Below, one piece after another: positions 45,270 to 54,806 of a stretch of 64,000 bases of DNA. The stretch comes from Chryseobacterium gleum. GTDB lineage: Bacteria; Bacteroidota; Bacteroidia; Flavobacteriales; Flavobacteriaceae. Position numbers and translations under genes: made by a program. The stretch is from NCBI GenBank assembly GCA_945881885.1, contig CAMCVI010000006.1, forward strand, positions 1-64,000. The letters are read 5' to 3'. Within the stretch, counting starts at the first letter, position 1; each line of letters starts with the position of its first letter. The notes under the pieces were generated by a model. It was not told where the DNA came from. It made no database searches and saw only the letters and a list, made by a program, of their open reading frames with translations.

Positions 45270-45878
45270 TTAGGTATTGTAATGAAAATCGTTTTTTAGT
45301 TTGTCTAATTCTAACTTAGTTTGTTGTTGTAATGCTGTAAAAAACGCTAAAAACTCTTGTTCTATTTCTAAATAAAATTCCTTGACTTCGTGCATGGCAG
45401 CCGGCATATTTACTCGGTTTTTAGTGCGATAATCCATTTGAAATAAAATTAATTCCAATCCTTCTAGCGATTTATAGCACACCAACCAATTGGTTTTTAT
45501 CATATAAGGCAATTGGTTTTGGGTTTTTGGAGCTAAGATATCGTAATTACTTTGTAATAAATTATAAAAATCATCCGCATATTTTTCTAATTCGATATTT
45601 GAAAATAGTTGCCAATTTTTAGCTAAGAAATGATCGTAAACAATATCCATAATCACACCCGAATAATGTCCGAAATTCTCATGCAATCGGTGTTTGCTTT
45701 TTCGATATAATAAGTGCGAATCGGTATAACTATCAATAAAACGGTGTAGTTTAATACCAATTTGAATACCTGTTGGATACTGCTCATATTTATTTCCTTT
45801 AATAGCATCAGCCATGAAGTTGCCAATTTTAATGAAATCATCTTCATCGGAAAGGTATATGTGTGCGAGGTAGTTCAA
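45270..45878 (-). CDS. Acyl carrier protein phosphodiesterase-like protein (AcpH/DUF479)
   Basis: A 202-residue protein of the AcpH/DUF479 family. MNYLAHIYLSDEDDFIKIGNF, the IGIKLHRFIDSYTDSH metal-binding segment near 45-60, and HYSGVIMDIVYDHFLAKNW match. E. coli AcpH removes 4'-phosphopantetheine from ACP. The metal-binding His/Asp residues are present, but the enzymatic role in Bacteroidota has not been tested to my knowledge. Confidence 0.88.
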   Translation of the reverse strand: MNYLAHIYLSDEDDFIKIGNFMADAIKGNKYEQYPTGIQIGIKLHRFIDSYTDSHLLYRKSKHRLHENFGHYSGVIMDIVYDHFLAKNWQLFSNIELEKYADDFYNLLQSNYDILAPKTQNQLPYMIKTNWLVCYKSLEGLELILFQMDYRTKNRVNMPAAMHEVKEFYLEIEQEFLAFFTALQQQTKLELDKLKNDFHYNT

Positions 45879-46015
45879 GTTTTTTTTTGTTATTAGTTTA
45901 TTCGTTTATTTGGTTAATGGAAATTTTATTAATTTATATAATTTCTAAAATCTGTGTTGCGAAAAAATTAATAGTTATTTCTTTCGTAAATATATAAAAT
46001 ACTTTGCATGTTTTG

Positions 46016-46045
46016 TTGCTATCTTATGGTTAACATTTATATTTG
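46016..46045 (+). promoter_or_regulatory. Predicted glmM promoter
   Basis: TTG at 46016-46018, a 19-base spacer, and TATATTTG at 46038-46045. It lies 59 bases before the ATG. Confidence 0.7.
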
Positions 46046-46104
46046 TATTTTATTTGGGGTTTACATCTAAACTAGTAGACCTTTAAACTTTAAAACCTAA
46101 AATA

Positions 46105-47499
46105 ATGACATTAATAAAATCTATATCAGGCATTCGAGGCACCATTGGCGGAAAAGTAGGCGATAATTTAACGCCTGTTGATGCGGTTAAATTTGCCTCA
46201 GCGTATGGTACTTTTTTAAAAAATAATTCGAAAGTTACCGATAGAAAATTAAAAGTTGTAATTGGTCGTGATGCGCGTATTTCTGGACCTATGATTCATA
46301 ATTTAGTACAAAACACGCTTTTAGGTTTAGGAATTGATGTTATCGATTTAGGACTTTCTACTACGCCAACAGTTGAAATAGCAGTACCAATGGAACAGGC
46401 AGATGGAGGTATTATTTTAACGGCTTCTCACAATCCGAAACAATGGAATGCTTTAAAATTATTAAACGCAAAAGGCGAATTTTTAAGTGGGGCAGAAGGC
46501 GCTAAAATTTTAGAAATTGCCGATGCAGAAGCGTTTGATTTTGTTGATGTTGATGCGTTAGGAGAAGTTACTACTAACGACGCTTACATGGATATTCATA
46601 TTGATGAAGTATTGGAATTGCCTTTAGTGGATGCTGAATTGGTGAAAACTAAAAAATATAAAGTTGTAGTTGATGGTGTAAATTCTTCTGGAGGGATTGT
46701 AATTCCAAATTTATTAGAACAAATGGGCGTGGAAGTGGTGAAATTATATTGCGAGCCAAACGGACATTTCCCTCACAATCCAGAACCTTTAAAAGAACAT
46801 TTAACAGATATTTGCAAACTAGTTTTAGAAGAAAAAGCTGATTTTGGAATAGTAGTTGACCCAGATGTAGATCGTTTGGCTTTTATTTCAAATGATGGTG
46901 AAATGTTTGGCGAAGAATATACGTTAGTAGCTGTAGCCGATTATGTTTTAAGTAAAACACCAGGAAATACTGTTTCTAATATGAGTTCGTCACGTGCATT
47001 ACGCGATATTACTGAAAAACACAATGGAAGTTACCAAGCCAGTGCCGTTGGAGAAGTCAATGTAGTAGAATTAATGAAAAAAACCAATGCCATAATTGGT
47101 GGTGAAGGAAATGGCGGCATTATTTATCCAGAATTACATTACGGTAGAGATAGTTTGGTTGGTGTGGCTTTATTTTTAACGTATTTAGCAGGTCAAGATA
47201 AAACGGTTGCCGAATTACGTGCCAGTTATCCTCAATATTACATGAGTAAAAATAAAATTGAATTGACACCACAAATAGATGTTGATGCCATTTTAGCCTC
47301 TTTGATTCAGACATATAAAAACGAACAAATTAGCACTATTGATGGTGTAAAAATTGATTTTGCATCAGAATGGGTGCATTTAAGAAAATCAAACACTGAA
47401 CCAATTATCAGAATTTATACAGAAGCTCCAACACAAAACGAAGCCGATGTTTTAGCTGAACGTTTTGTGAAAGAATTGAAGGTTATTGCTGGGATATAA
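46105..47499 (+). CDS. glmM: Phosphoglucosamine mutase
   Basis: Interconverts glucosamine-6-P and glucosamine-1-P for UDP-GlcNAc and peptidoglycan. The 464 residues start with SISGIRGTIGG. The catalytic phosphoserine is in TASHNPKQWN near 109, the metal loop is DPDVDR, the sugar loop is GGEGNGGIIYPELHYGRD, and the phosphate-binding loop is RKSNTEPIIRIY. GlmM and phosphomannomutase/phosphoglucomutase overlap in sequence, but the length and the N-terminus favour GlmM. An intrinsic terminator follows. Confidence 0.93.
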   Translation: MTLIKSISGIRGTIGGKVGDNLTPVDAVKFASAYGTFLKNNSKVTDRKLKVVIGRDARISGPMIHNLVQNTLLGLGIDVIDLGLSTTPTVEIAVPMEQADGGIILTASHNPKQWNALKLLNAKGEFLSGAEGAKILEIADAEAFDFVDVDALGEVTTNDAYMDIHIDEVLELPLVDAELVKTKKYKVVVDGVNSSGGIVIPNLLEQMGVEVVKLYCEPNGHFPHNPEPLKEHLTDICKLVLEEKADFGIVVDPDVDRLAFISNDGEMFGEEYTLVAVADYVLSKTPGNTVSNMSSSRALRDITEKHNGSYQASAVGEVNVVELMKKTNAIIGGEGNGGIIYPELHYGRDSLVGVALFLTYLAGQDKTVAELRASYPQYYMSKNKIELTPQIDVDAILASLIQTYKNEQISTIDGVKIDFASEWVHLRKSNTEPIIRIYTEAPTQNEADVLAERFVKELKVIAGI

Positions 47500-47525
47500 T
47501 AAAGAATTGAAATACTTTAAAAAAT

Positions 47526-47562
47526 AAAAAAACCGTCAAGTTTTAACAAGACGGTTTTTTTT
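47526..47562 (+). terminator. Terminator after glmM
   Basis: AAAAACCGTC / GACGGTTTTT stem with a 12-base loop and a long T-run. It may also serve lpdA from the other side. Confidence 0.88.
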
Positions 47563-47566
47563 ATTT

Positions 47567-47594
47567 AGATGCTGAAACAAGTTCAGCATGACAT
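47567..47594. repeat. Intergenic palindromic repeat, half copy 3
   Basis: AGATGCTGAAACAAGTTCAGCATGACAT, the reverse orientation of the left arm of copy 1. It sits between the glmM terminator and the lpdA stop codon. Confidence 0.75.
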
Positions 47595-47600
47595 ATAGGA

Positions 47601-48989
47601 TTAAATATGAATCACTTCATCATAAGCAGCGGCAACTGCTTCCATAACGGCTTCACTCATAGTAGGGTGTGGGTGAACTGTTTTTAAAATTTCGTGACCT
47701 GTAGTTTCTAATTTTCTTGCTACCACAGCTTCTGCAATCATATCAGTAACCCCAGCACCAATCATATGGCAACCTAACCATTCTCCGTATTTCGCATCGA
47801 AAATTACTTTTACAAATCCGTCTGTAGTTCCTGCAGCAGTAGCTTTTCCTGATGCTGAGAACGGGAATTTTCCAACTTTAATATCATAACCTTTTTCTTT
47901 AGCTGCTTTTTCAGTTAAACCAACTGAAGCAATTTCTGGTGTTGCGTATGTACAACCTGGTATGTTTCCATAATCTAAAGGTTCTACGTGCAAACCTGCA
48001 ATTTTTTCTACACATAAAATGCCTTCTGCAGACGCCACGTGAGCTAAAGCTTGACCAGGAGTGATGTCGCCAATTGCGTAATATCCTGGAACATTAGTTT
48101 GGTAGAAATCATTTACCAGGATTTTGTCTCTGTCTGTTGCAATACCCACTTCTTCTAAACCAATATTTTCAATGTTTGTTTTGATACCAACTGCAGAAAG
48201 TAAAATATCTGCTTCTATAACTTCTTCACCTTTAGCTGTTTTTACAGTTGCTTTTACGCCTTTTCCTGAAGTGTCTATTTTTTCAACAGATGAATTGGTC
48301 ATAATAGTTACGCCAGCTTTTTTCATTGAACGTTCCATTTGTTTAGAAATGTCTTCGTCTTCAACAGGAACTATATTTGGCATAAATTCTACCAAAGTAA
48401 CTTGTGTTCCCATGGAATTATAAAAATGAGCAAATTCTACTCCAATTGCTCCAGAACCTACAATAATCATCGATTTTGGTTGCGTTGCTAAGGTCATCGC
48501 TAATCTGTATCCAATAACTTTTACACCATCTTGTGGTAAATTTGGCAATTCACGCGAACGAGCGCCAGTTGCAATAATGATATTATCGGCACTATATTCA
48601 GTAACTTTCCCATCAGTAGCAGTTACATCAATTTTTTTACCTGGTTTTACTTTTCCAAAACCATCAATAACATCAATTTTATTTTTTTTCATTAAAAACT
48701 GAACACCTTTGCTCATGCCACTGGCTACATTACGTGAACGGGCAACAACTGCGCTAAAATCTTTATCAACATTATCTACTTTCAATCCGTAGTCGGCAGC
48801 ATGTTTTAAATAATCAAAAACTTGAGCCGATTTTAGTAAGGCTTTAGTTGGAATACATCCCCAATTTAAACACACACCACCCAAACTTTCTTTTTCAATA
48901 ACAGCTACTTTAAAACCCAATTGAGAAGCTCTAATTGCTGTAACATATCCACCAGGACCACTTCCTAAAACTATAATATCGTATTTCAT
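47601..48989 (-). CDS. lpdA: Dihydrolipoyl dehydrogenase
   Basis: The E3 subunit of 2-oxoacid dehydrogenase complexes and of the glycine cleavage system. The 462 residues have the FAD motif GSGPGGYVTAIRASQLG. The redox disulfide is in GGVCLNWGCIPTKALLKSA (Cys near 41 and 46), the NAD motif is GSGAIGVEFA, and the active-site His-Glu pair is in HPHPTMSEAVMEA. Length and motifs are fully typical. The E1/E2 genes are not nearby. Confidence 0.96.
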   Translation of the reverse strand: MKYDIIVLGSGPGGYVTAIRASQLGFKVAVIEKESLGGVCLNWGCIPTKALLKSAQVFDYLKHAADYGLKVDNVDKDFSAVVARSRNVASGMSKGVQFLMKKNKIDVIDGFGKVKPGKKIDVTATDGKVTEYSADNIIIATGARSRELPNLPQDGVKVIGYRLAMTLATQPKSMIIVGSGAIGVEFAHFYNSMGTQVTLVEFMPNIVPVEDEDISKQMERSMKKAGVTIMTNSSVEKIDTSGKGVKATVKTAKGEEVIEADILLSAVGIKTNIENIGLEEVGIATDRDKILVNDFYQTNVPGYYAIGDITPGQALAHVASAEGILCVEKIAGLHVEPLDYGNIPGCTYATPEIASVGLTEKAAKEKGYDIKVGKFPFSASGKATAAGTTDGFVKVIFDAKYGEWLGCHMIGAGVTDMIAEAVVARKLETTGHEILKTVHPHPTMSEAVMEAVAAAYDEVIHI

Positions 48990-49072
48990 GTTTTTTATGT
49001 TTTTATCTTATTTTTCTTGTTGCGAAATTAGTAAATATTTATTTATTTTTATGTATTTTTTATTAAATAGGG

Positions 49073-49142
49073 AAAAGGCCTAAGGCAAAAGTTAAAAGTC
49101 TATCTTCTATTCTCTATTTTCTATTCTCTATACTTTATTCTC
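49073..49142. repeat. Composite low-complexity run upstream of lpdA
   Basis: AAAAGGCCTAAGGCAAAAGTTAAAAG followed by TCTATCTTCTATTCTCTA-type words up to 49142. The second part matches the run at 4251-4302, and the first matches that at 31570. It runs over the last codons and the stop codon (49128) of the ABC exporter gene. Confidence 0.7.
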
Positions 49143-50954
49143 TGTTTTTTCAAATTGCGCTTCATATAATTTTTTATAAAACCCATTTTCAATTTGTAAT
49201 AATTCTTTATGCTTGCCTTTTTCGACAATCAAACCATTGTCCATAACAATAATAGTGTCAGCATTTACAATAGTTGCCAAACGGTGTGCTATGATTATTG
49301 AGGTTCTTCCTTGTGTTAGGGTTTGTGTAGCTTTTTGAATTAATTCTTCCGAATAAGAGTCAATAGATGAAGTAGCTTCGTCCAAAATTAAAATACTTGG
49401 ATTGCTAATGTAAGCGCGTAAAAAAGCGATTAATTGTCGTTGACCGGAAGATAACATCACGCCTCGTTCTTTTACATCATATTCATATCCGTTTGGTAAG
49501 GACATTAAAAAGTCATGAATACCTATTTTTTTGGCAGCAGCATAAACTTCTTCTCGTTGAATGGAAGTGTTAAATAAGGTGATGTTGTTGTAAATAGAAT
49601 CGGCAAATAAGAAAACATCTTGTAACACCATTGCAATTTCATTTCTTAAGGTTTCAAGTGTAAAATCGTTAATATTAATAGTATCAATTGTTATTTTTCC
49701 TGAATCAATTTCGTAAAATCGATTTAACAAATTAATAATTGTTGATTTTCCTGCACCAGTGGCTCCAACAATAGCAATAGTTTCTGCAGCTTTTACATCT
49801 AAATTAATTCCTTTTAAAACTTCTTCATCTTTTAGGTAGCTAAATCTTACGTTGTCGAATATTATGTTTCCTTTTAATTTTTCAGCAGGAATAGTTCCGT
49901 TGTCTTGCACTTCTGAATTGGATTCTAAAATTTCAAAAACTCGGTCTGCCGCAACAATTCCCATTTGCATGACATTAAATTTATCTGCAATTTGGCGTAA
50001 AGGCGTGTATAACATGGCAATATACATGTTAAAGGAAATAAGTTGCCCCACACTAGTATTGGTATCGCCATTGATGATAAAGATGGCACCAAAATATACC
50101 ACTAATCCTAAAGTAATACTTGAAACAATATCGGCAATGGGAAAGAAAATACTATTGTATAAAATGTTTTTTAACCAAGCTTTATTGTGTTTGTGATTGA
50201 TTTCCTTAAATTTTTCTAATTCAATTTTTTCTCTATTGAATAATTGTACGATTTTCATTCCTGTAAGTCGTTCTTGAATAAACGTATTTAAGTTGGCCAC
50301 TTCATTACGAACTTCATTAAAAGCTACTTTCATTTTTTTATTAAAAATTTTTGTGGCCATCAAAATAACAGGCATGATAAGTAAAACTATACAAGCAATT
50401 TTCCAATTGATTATTAGCATAAAAACAAGCACAATAACCATTTTGAGAATGTCGCTTATAATCATAAATAATCCTTGACTAAATATACTTGCAATGTTTT
50501 CAATATCCGAAACACAACGTGTGATTAGTTTTCCAACAGGCTCATTGTCGTAATATTTAACTTTAAAACTGGCCAAATGTGCAAATAATTTTTCACGAAT
50601 TACTTTAACAATATCTTGACCTAGCCAACTTGAAATGTATACGAAAAAGTATTGAGCAAGCACTTCTAACAAAAGAATAATTAGCATAATTACCACTAAT
50701 ACCTTAATATTATAAGTGGCATTATCTTCAATTAATAATTGGCTAATTAGGTTTAAAAAATAATCTTGGATTACATTGGTTTCTTTACTGGTATTAACAA
50801 AATATTTATCGATAGTTATGTTTAAAATTAACGGTCTTAATCCAGCCACAATTGCTAAAAATAGCGCCCAAAAAGCAACAGAAATAAGTTTGCTTTTAAA
50901 AGTTATGGCATAACGCATTAATTTTTTAAAAGAGGATGATTTTAAAACGCTCAT
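49128..50954 (-). CDS. MsbA-like ABC exporter (membrane and ATPase fused)
   Basis: A 608-residue half-transporter. An N-terminal membrane domain of six helices covers about 15-330. The ATPase domain follows with Walker A GATGAGKSTIINLL near 400, the signature LSSGQRQLIAFLRAY, Walker B ILILDEATSSIDS, and the His switch in IIIAHRL. It probably works as a homodimer exporting lipids or drugs; MsbA is the reference but the substrate is not shown. The membrane domain N-terminus is MSVLKSSSFKKLMRYA. Its stop lies within a low-complexity run. Confidence 0.93.
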   Translation of the reverse strand: MSVLKSSSFKKLMRYAITFKSKLISVAFWALFLAIVAGLRPLILNITIDKYFVNTSKETNVIQDYFLNLISQLLIEDNATYNIKVLVVIMLIILLLEVLAQYFFVYISSWLGQDIVKVIREKLFAHLASFKVKYYDNEPVGKLITRCVSDIENIASIFSQGLFMIISDILKMVIVLVFMLIINWKIACIVLLIMPVILMATKIFNKKMKVAFNEVRNEVANLNTFIQERLTGMKIVQLFNREKIELEKFKEINHKHNKAWLKNILYNSIFFPIADIVSSITLGLVVYFGAIFIINGDTNTSVGQLISFNMYIAMLYTPLRQIADKFNVMQMGIVAADRVFEILESNSEVQDNGTIPAEKLKGNIIFDNVRFSYLKDEEVLKGINLDVKAAETIAIVGATGAGKSTIINLLNRFYEIDSGKITIDTININDFTLETLRNEIAMVLQDVFLFADSIYNNITLFNTSIQREEVYAAAKKIGIHDFLMSLPNGYEYDVKERGVMLSSGQRQLIAFLRAYISNPSILILDEATSSIDSYSEELIQKATQTLTQGRTSIIIAHRLATIVNADTIIVMDNGLIVEKGKHKELLQIENGFYKKLYEAQFEKTENKV

Positions 50955-50976
50955 TTGGCTTATAGTTTTTTGAAGG

Positions 50977-51711
50977 CTAAAGGTACGGATATTTTACTTT
51001 TGTTAAATACAATCCGTGCGCAGGAACAGAAAAACCAGCATTATTTCGGTTTTTACTGTCAATAATGGTTCTAAAATCTGATAACGAGGTTTTATAAATA
51101 CCAACATTTATTAAGGTGCCGACAATGGCCCGAACCATGTTTCGTAAAAATCTATCGGCGGTTATGGTAAAAATAATCTGATTTCCGTTTTGTTGCCAAT
51201 GTGCTTCTGTGATTTTGCAGTTAAAGGTTTTTACATCCGTATGAATTTTAGAAAAACACTCAAAATCTGTATATTCAAAAAGGATTTTACATGCTTCATT
51301 CATTAAAACTAAATCTAATTCATGGTGTACTTTCCAACTGCCATCTGAATTAAATACGTCTTTAAAATTAGCAATGTGATATTCGTAGGTTCTACTAGTT
51401 GCGTCAAATCGAGCATGTGCTTCAGGTTGTACTTCAATAATATTAAATATGGCAATATCTTTTGGTAAAAATGAATTTAACTTTTGAATGGTATTTGGAA
51501 TATCAATTTCTTGATCTGTATCAAAATGAGCGAACATTTGTTTGGCGTGAACACCAGAATCTGTTCGGCCTGCGCCAACAATTTCAATTTTATCACGTAA
51601 TACTAGCGATAAAGAATTATCTAAAGTTTCTTGTATTGAAATAGCATTCGGTTGTATTTGAAACCCAAAATATTCTTTTCCGTTATAGGCAAATTCAATG
51701 AAATATCTCAA
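50977..51711 (-). CDS. truA: tRNA pseudouridine synthase A
   Basis: Forms pseudouridine at positions 38-40 of the anticodon stem. The 244 residues begin MRYFIEFAYNGKEYFGFQIQ. The catalytic Asp is in GAGRTDSGVHAKQM near 54, and the later FDATSRTYEYHI and RFLRNMVRAIVGTLI are typical. It is divergent from the YfcE-type gene, and its stop lies 22 bases upstream of the ABC exporter start, probably in one unit. Confidence 0.96.
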   Translation of the reverse strand: MRYFIEFAYNGKEYFGFQIQPNAISIQETLDNSLSLVLRDKIEIVGAGRTDSGVHAKQMFAHFDTDQEIDIPNTIQKLNSFLPKDIAIFNIIEVQPEAHARFDATSRTYEYHIANFKDVFNSDGSWKVHHELDLVLMNEACKILFEYTDFECFSKIHTDVKTFNCKITEAHWQQNGNQIIFTITADRFLRNMVRAIVGTLINVGIYKTSLSDFRTIIDSKNRNNAGFSVPAHGLYLTKVKYPYL

Positions 51712-51852
51712 TTATGTTTAAGTTGCAAAGTTTCTGAGTTGCAAAGTTACTAAGAATTTGAATTATATTATTCAATGTTTTCTTAAAAATAAACAATAAA
51801 CAATATTTTTTTGTCAACTTTGTAGCTTAGTTACTCTGTAACTTAGAAACTC
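51712..51852. repeat. Paired degenerate AAGTTGCAAAGTTTCT-type runs flanking a promoter region
   Basis: TTTAAGTTGCAAAGTTTCTG and GTTGCAAAGTTACTAAG (51717-51752) on the left. On the right, CTTTGTAGCTTAGTTACTC and TGTAACTTAGAAACTC (51817-51853), whose reverse complement uses the same words. The 65 bases between hold the divergent control region of truA and the YfcE-type gene. Confidence 0.6.
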
Positions 51853-51859
51853 TTATTAA

Positions 51860-52354
51860 ATGAAAAAAATATTACTCCTTTCTGATACGCACAGTCATAT
51901 TGATGAAACCATTTTAAAATATGTAAAATTGTCTGACGAAGTATGGCATGCAGGAGATATTGGCGATTTAAAAGTTACTGATACTATTAAAAAGCTAAAA
52001 CCATTATGGGCAGTTTTTGGAAATATTGACAATCATGAAGCAAGATTGGAATTCCCTTTAAATAATCGATTTTTTTGTGAAGGTGTAGAAGTTTTACTTA
52101 CACATATTGGTGGTTATCCAGGAAAATATAGTCCAGCTATTCGAGAAGAAATTACTAAAAACCCACCAAAGCTTTTTATTTGCGGTCATTCCCATATTCT
52201 AAAAGTTATGTTTGATAAAAAACTCAATTGTTTGCATATGAATCCAGGTGCAGCAGGCATTTCAGGATTTCATCAAAAAAGAACGATGTTACGATTTGAA
52301 ATTGATGGTGAGAAAATTCAGAGTTTGGAGATTATTGAAATAGGAGACAAGTAA
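51860..52354 (+). CDS. YfcE/MJ0936-type metallophosphoesterase
   Basis: A 164-residue phosphodiesterase. The metal-binding motifs of the calcineurin-like fold are in order: LLSDTHSH (7-14), HAGDIGD (30-36), VFGNIDNHE (54-62), LTHIGGYPG, and ICGHSHILKV. The YfcE branch acts on phosphodiesters such as bis-pNPP; the physiological substrate is unknown. It is divergent from truA and followed by low-complexity DNA and a hairpin. Confidence 0.93.
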   Translation: MKKILLLSDTHSHIDETILKYVKLSDEVWHAGDIGDLKVTDTIKKLKPLWAVFGNIDNHEARLEFPLNNRFFCEGVEVLLTHIGGYPGKYSPAIREEITKNPPKLFICGHSHILKVMFDKKLNCLHMNPGAAGISGFHQKRTMLRFEIDGEKIQSLEIIEIGDK

Positions 52355-52359
52355 ATAGA

Positions 52360-52407
52360 ATTTACGATTTAAGATTTAAGATTTACGATTTCGGATTTAC
52401 GATTTTT
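52360..52407. repeat. Low-complexity run of GATTTAA / GATTTAC words
   Basis: TTTACGATTTAAGATTTAAGATTTACGATTTCGGATTTACG: a roughly 7-base word repeated about six times with scattered changes. It begins 5 bases after the YfcE-type stop and ends before the hairpin at 52432. Confidence 0.8.
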
Positions 52408-52431
52408 AGCGTTTAGAAAGAGGTTAAAAAC

Positions 52432-52466
52432 GAAAATCCGCTTTGATTGCTCAAAACGGATTTTCT
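52432..52466. terminator. Hairpin between YfcE-type and DUF4293 genes
   Basis: GAAAATCCG(C)TTTG / CAAA(A)CGGATTTTC stem with a 6-base loop and short T and A runs at the ends. The two genes converge here. Confidence 0.7.
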
Positions 52467-52494
52467 ACGCACTAATAAAGCTAAGATGATAGGT

Positions 52495-52905
52495 TTATCG
52501 TATTCTGTCCACAGATTTTACGAGATCTTCGTCCCTTTTAATTGCTTTGTTAGCCAAAGCAAGAAAAACGATAGAAAAAATGGGTAAAAGCATCCCAATA
52601 CCCTTCTCAGAAACTTGCGCTTCTCCAGATAGATTTAGTGAATGATATACTAATAATCCTATTATAATAAAGTTTAATATCATATTCAATCTGTTGATAA
52701 CAAACTGATTTTGTCTTTTCTTGAAAGTGAAAATACTTATTGCAGCTAAAAAACCGGTTACACCGAATAATGCTAGATACAATATATTATCTGTTACAAA
52801 TACTTCTTTTTTGGAAGTAGTTGTCCATAAACTAATAAACAAAGGCAACACACCTGCGTTCAGCATACAGCAAAACAAATATATGGATTGAATTCTTTGT
52901 AACAT
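52495..52905 (-). CDS. DUF4293 family membrane protein
   Basis: A 136-residue integral membrane protein of the Bacteroidota DUF4293 family. The N-terminal MLQRIQSIYLFCCMLNAGVLP is the family's mark. Four hydrophobic helices follow at roughly 5-25, 38-58, 70-88 and 98-118. The function is unknown. It is convergent with the YfcE-type gene and divergent from rho. Confidence 0.9.
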   Translation of the reverse strand: MLQRIQSIYLFCCMLNAGVLPLFISLWTTTSKKEVFVTDNILYLALFGVTGFLAAISIFTFKKRQNQFVINRLNMILNFIIIGLLVYHSLNLSGEAQVSEKGIGMLLPIFSIVFLALANKAIKRDEDLVKSVDRIR

Positions 52906-53091
52906 TTTATATACTTTTCCTTGAACAAAATTATGTTTTCTTTTTTTAAAAAACTATTGTTTTATAATAAAATATTCGTATTATTGCATCAAATAATCGT
53001 AAGTTCTTCATTATACGATACTTTAAAAAAGCAAAAAAATCTCATCACAGTTTTTTTATTATATTAAGATTAAAAAAATCAATAAACATTT

Positions 53092-54735
53092 ATGTTTGAC
53101 ACATCTACACTAAAAGGGATGAAACTCCCTGATTTGCAAGAAATTGCCAAAGTTGCTAATATCCAGAAATTCAAAACTTTAAAAAAAGACGAATTAATTT
53201 CTCAAATATTAGATTTACAAAACACATCTGAAACACAGTCTACGGTTGCAAAAACTAAAATCCCTTCCGCATCTGCTAAACCAATTGCAGAAAAATTAGA
53301 AGAATCAACTAGTGAAAATGACGCAACAGAAAACGAAGTTAAATCGCAACGTGCAAGAATAAAAAAAGTAATTACAAAACCCTCAAATAGAGCACAAGAA
53401 AGAGCTTCTTTTGATTTAGATTCTGAAAAAAAATCAGAATCTTACAGTCAACAACCTAAACAAGAAGAAAATAAAATAGAAATTACTTCAGAAGAAATAG
53501 AAAATTCTGAATCTTCAGAACAAGAAAAAACCAACTCAAATCCAAATTTTAAGAAAAGCACCAATCCGAAATTTGCCAAAAATAACGGAAATAAAAACTT
53601 CCGCGAATCTGATTTTGAATTTGATGGAATTATAGAAAGTGAAGGTGTTTTAGAAATGATGCCTGATGGCTATGGTTTCTTGCGTTCTTCGGATTATAAT
53701 TATTTGGCATCACCAGATGATATTTATTTATCACAATCTCAAGTTCGTTTATTTGGATTGAAAACGGGTGATACTGTCAAAGGTGTAGTTCGTCCTCCAA
53801 AAGAAGGAGAGAAATTTTTCCCTTTAGTTCGTGTATTGAAAATAAATGGACACGATCCTCAAGTCATTCGTGACCGAGTTTCTTTTGAGCATTTAACGCC
53901 ACTTTTCCCTGAAGAAAGATTTAATTTATCAGGAAAAAACACCTCAATATCTACACGAATTATCGATATGTTCTCGCCAATTGGTAAAGGGCAGCGTGCT
54001 ATGATTGTAGCGCAACCAAAAACGGGTAAAACGATGTTATTAAAGGATATTGCCAATTCTATTGCGGCCAATCATCCTGAGGTATATTTAATTGTTTTAT
54101 TAATTGATGAACGTCCAGAAGAAGTTACCGATATGCAACGTAGTGTGCGTGCCGAAGTAATTGCCTCTACTTTTGATGAACCGGCAGATCGTCATGTGAA
54201 AGTAGCCAATATTGTTTTAGAAAAAGCAAAACGTTTGGTAGAATGCGGACATGATGTAGTAATTTTATTAGATTCAATTACACGTTTAGCAAGAGCTTAT
54301 AATACTGTTCAACCGGCATCTGGAAAGGTGTTAAGTGGAGGAGTAGATGCGAATGCGTTACAAAAACCAAAACGTTTCTTTGGAGCGGCTCGTAATATTG
54401 AAAATGGTGGTTCGTTGAGTATTATCGCAACTGCATTAACAGAAACCGGTTCTAAAATGGACGAAGTGATCTTTGAAGAATTTAAAGGAACAGGTAACAT
54501 GGAATTACAATTAGATAGAAAAATATCTAACAAGCGTATTTTCCCAGCTATCGATTTGGTTTCTTCAAGTACGCGTCGTGACGACTTATTACTAGATAAG
54601 TCAACATTACAACATATGTGGATTTTACGTAAATACTTAGCCGATATGAATCCAGTGGAAGCAATGGAATTTATCGAATCTCGTATCAAACGCACAAAAA
54701 ACAATGAAGAGTTTTTGATTTCTATGAATGATTAG
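53092..54735 (+). CDS. rho: Transcription termination factor Rho with N-terminal insertion
   Basis: A hexameric RNA helicase that ends transcription. The 547 residues have the N-terminal helical domain ([17 protein letters not shown]...[13 protein letters not shown]) to about 42. A charged, Glu/Lys/Ser/Asn-rich insertion of about 125 residues follows. The RNA-binding cold-shock fold ([18 protein letters not shown]) begins near 190, and the RecA-like ATPase has Walker [14 protein letters not shown] and the Q/R-loop region [25 protein letters not shown]. coli Rho has 419 residues. Such insertions are usual in Bacteroidota. It stands alone with a terminator. Confidence 0.96.
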   Translation: MFDTSTLKGMKLPDLQEIAKVANIQKFKTLKKDELISQILDLQNTSETQSTVAKTKIPSASAKPIAEKLEESTSENDATENEVKSQRARIKKVITKPSNRAQERASFDLDSEKKSESYSQQPKQEENKIEITSEEIENSESSEQEKTNSNPNFKKSTNPKFAKNNGNKNFRESDFEFDGIIESEGVLEMMPDGYGFLRSSDYNYLASPDDIYLSQSQVRLFGLKTGDTVKGVVRPPKEGEKFFPLVRVLKINGHDPQVIRDRVSFEHLTPLFPEERFNLSGKNTSISTRIIDMFSPIGKGQRAMIVAQPKTGKTMLLKDIANSIAANHPEVYLIVLLIDERPEEVTDMQRSVRAEVIASTFDEPADRHVKVANIVLEKAKRLVECGHDVVILLDSITRLARAYNTVQPASGKVLSGGVDANALQKPKRFFGAARNIENGGSLSIIATALTETGSKMDEVIFEEFKGTGNMELQLDRKISNKRIFPAIDLVSSSTRRDDLLLDKSTLQHMWILRKYLADMNPVEAMEFIESRIKRTKNNEEFLISMND

Positions 54736-54755
54736 AAATTGATAATAATACAAAT

Positions 54756-54791
54756 AAAAAAGCCGATTTCCATCTGAAAATCGGCTTTTTA
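54756..54791. terminator. Bidirectional terminator between rho and valS
   Basis: AAAAAGCCGATTTTC-type arms (54756-54769, 54775-54790) with a short loop and A/T runs on both ends. It ends both convergent genes. Confidence 0.9.
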
Positions 54792-54806
54792 CTTTTATTA
54801 AATACT

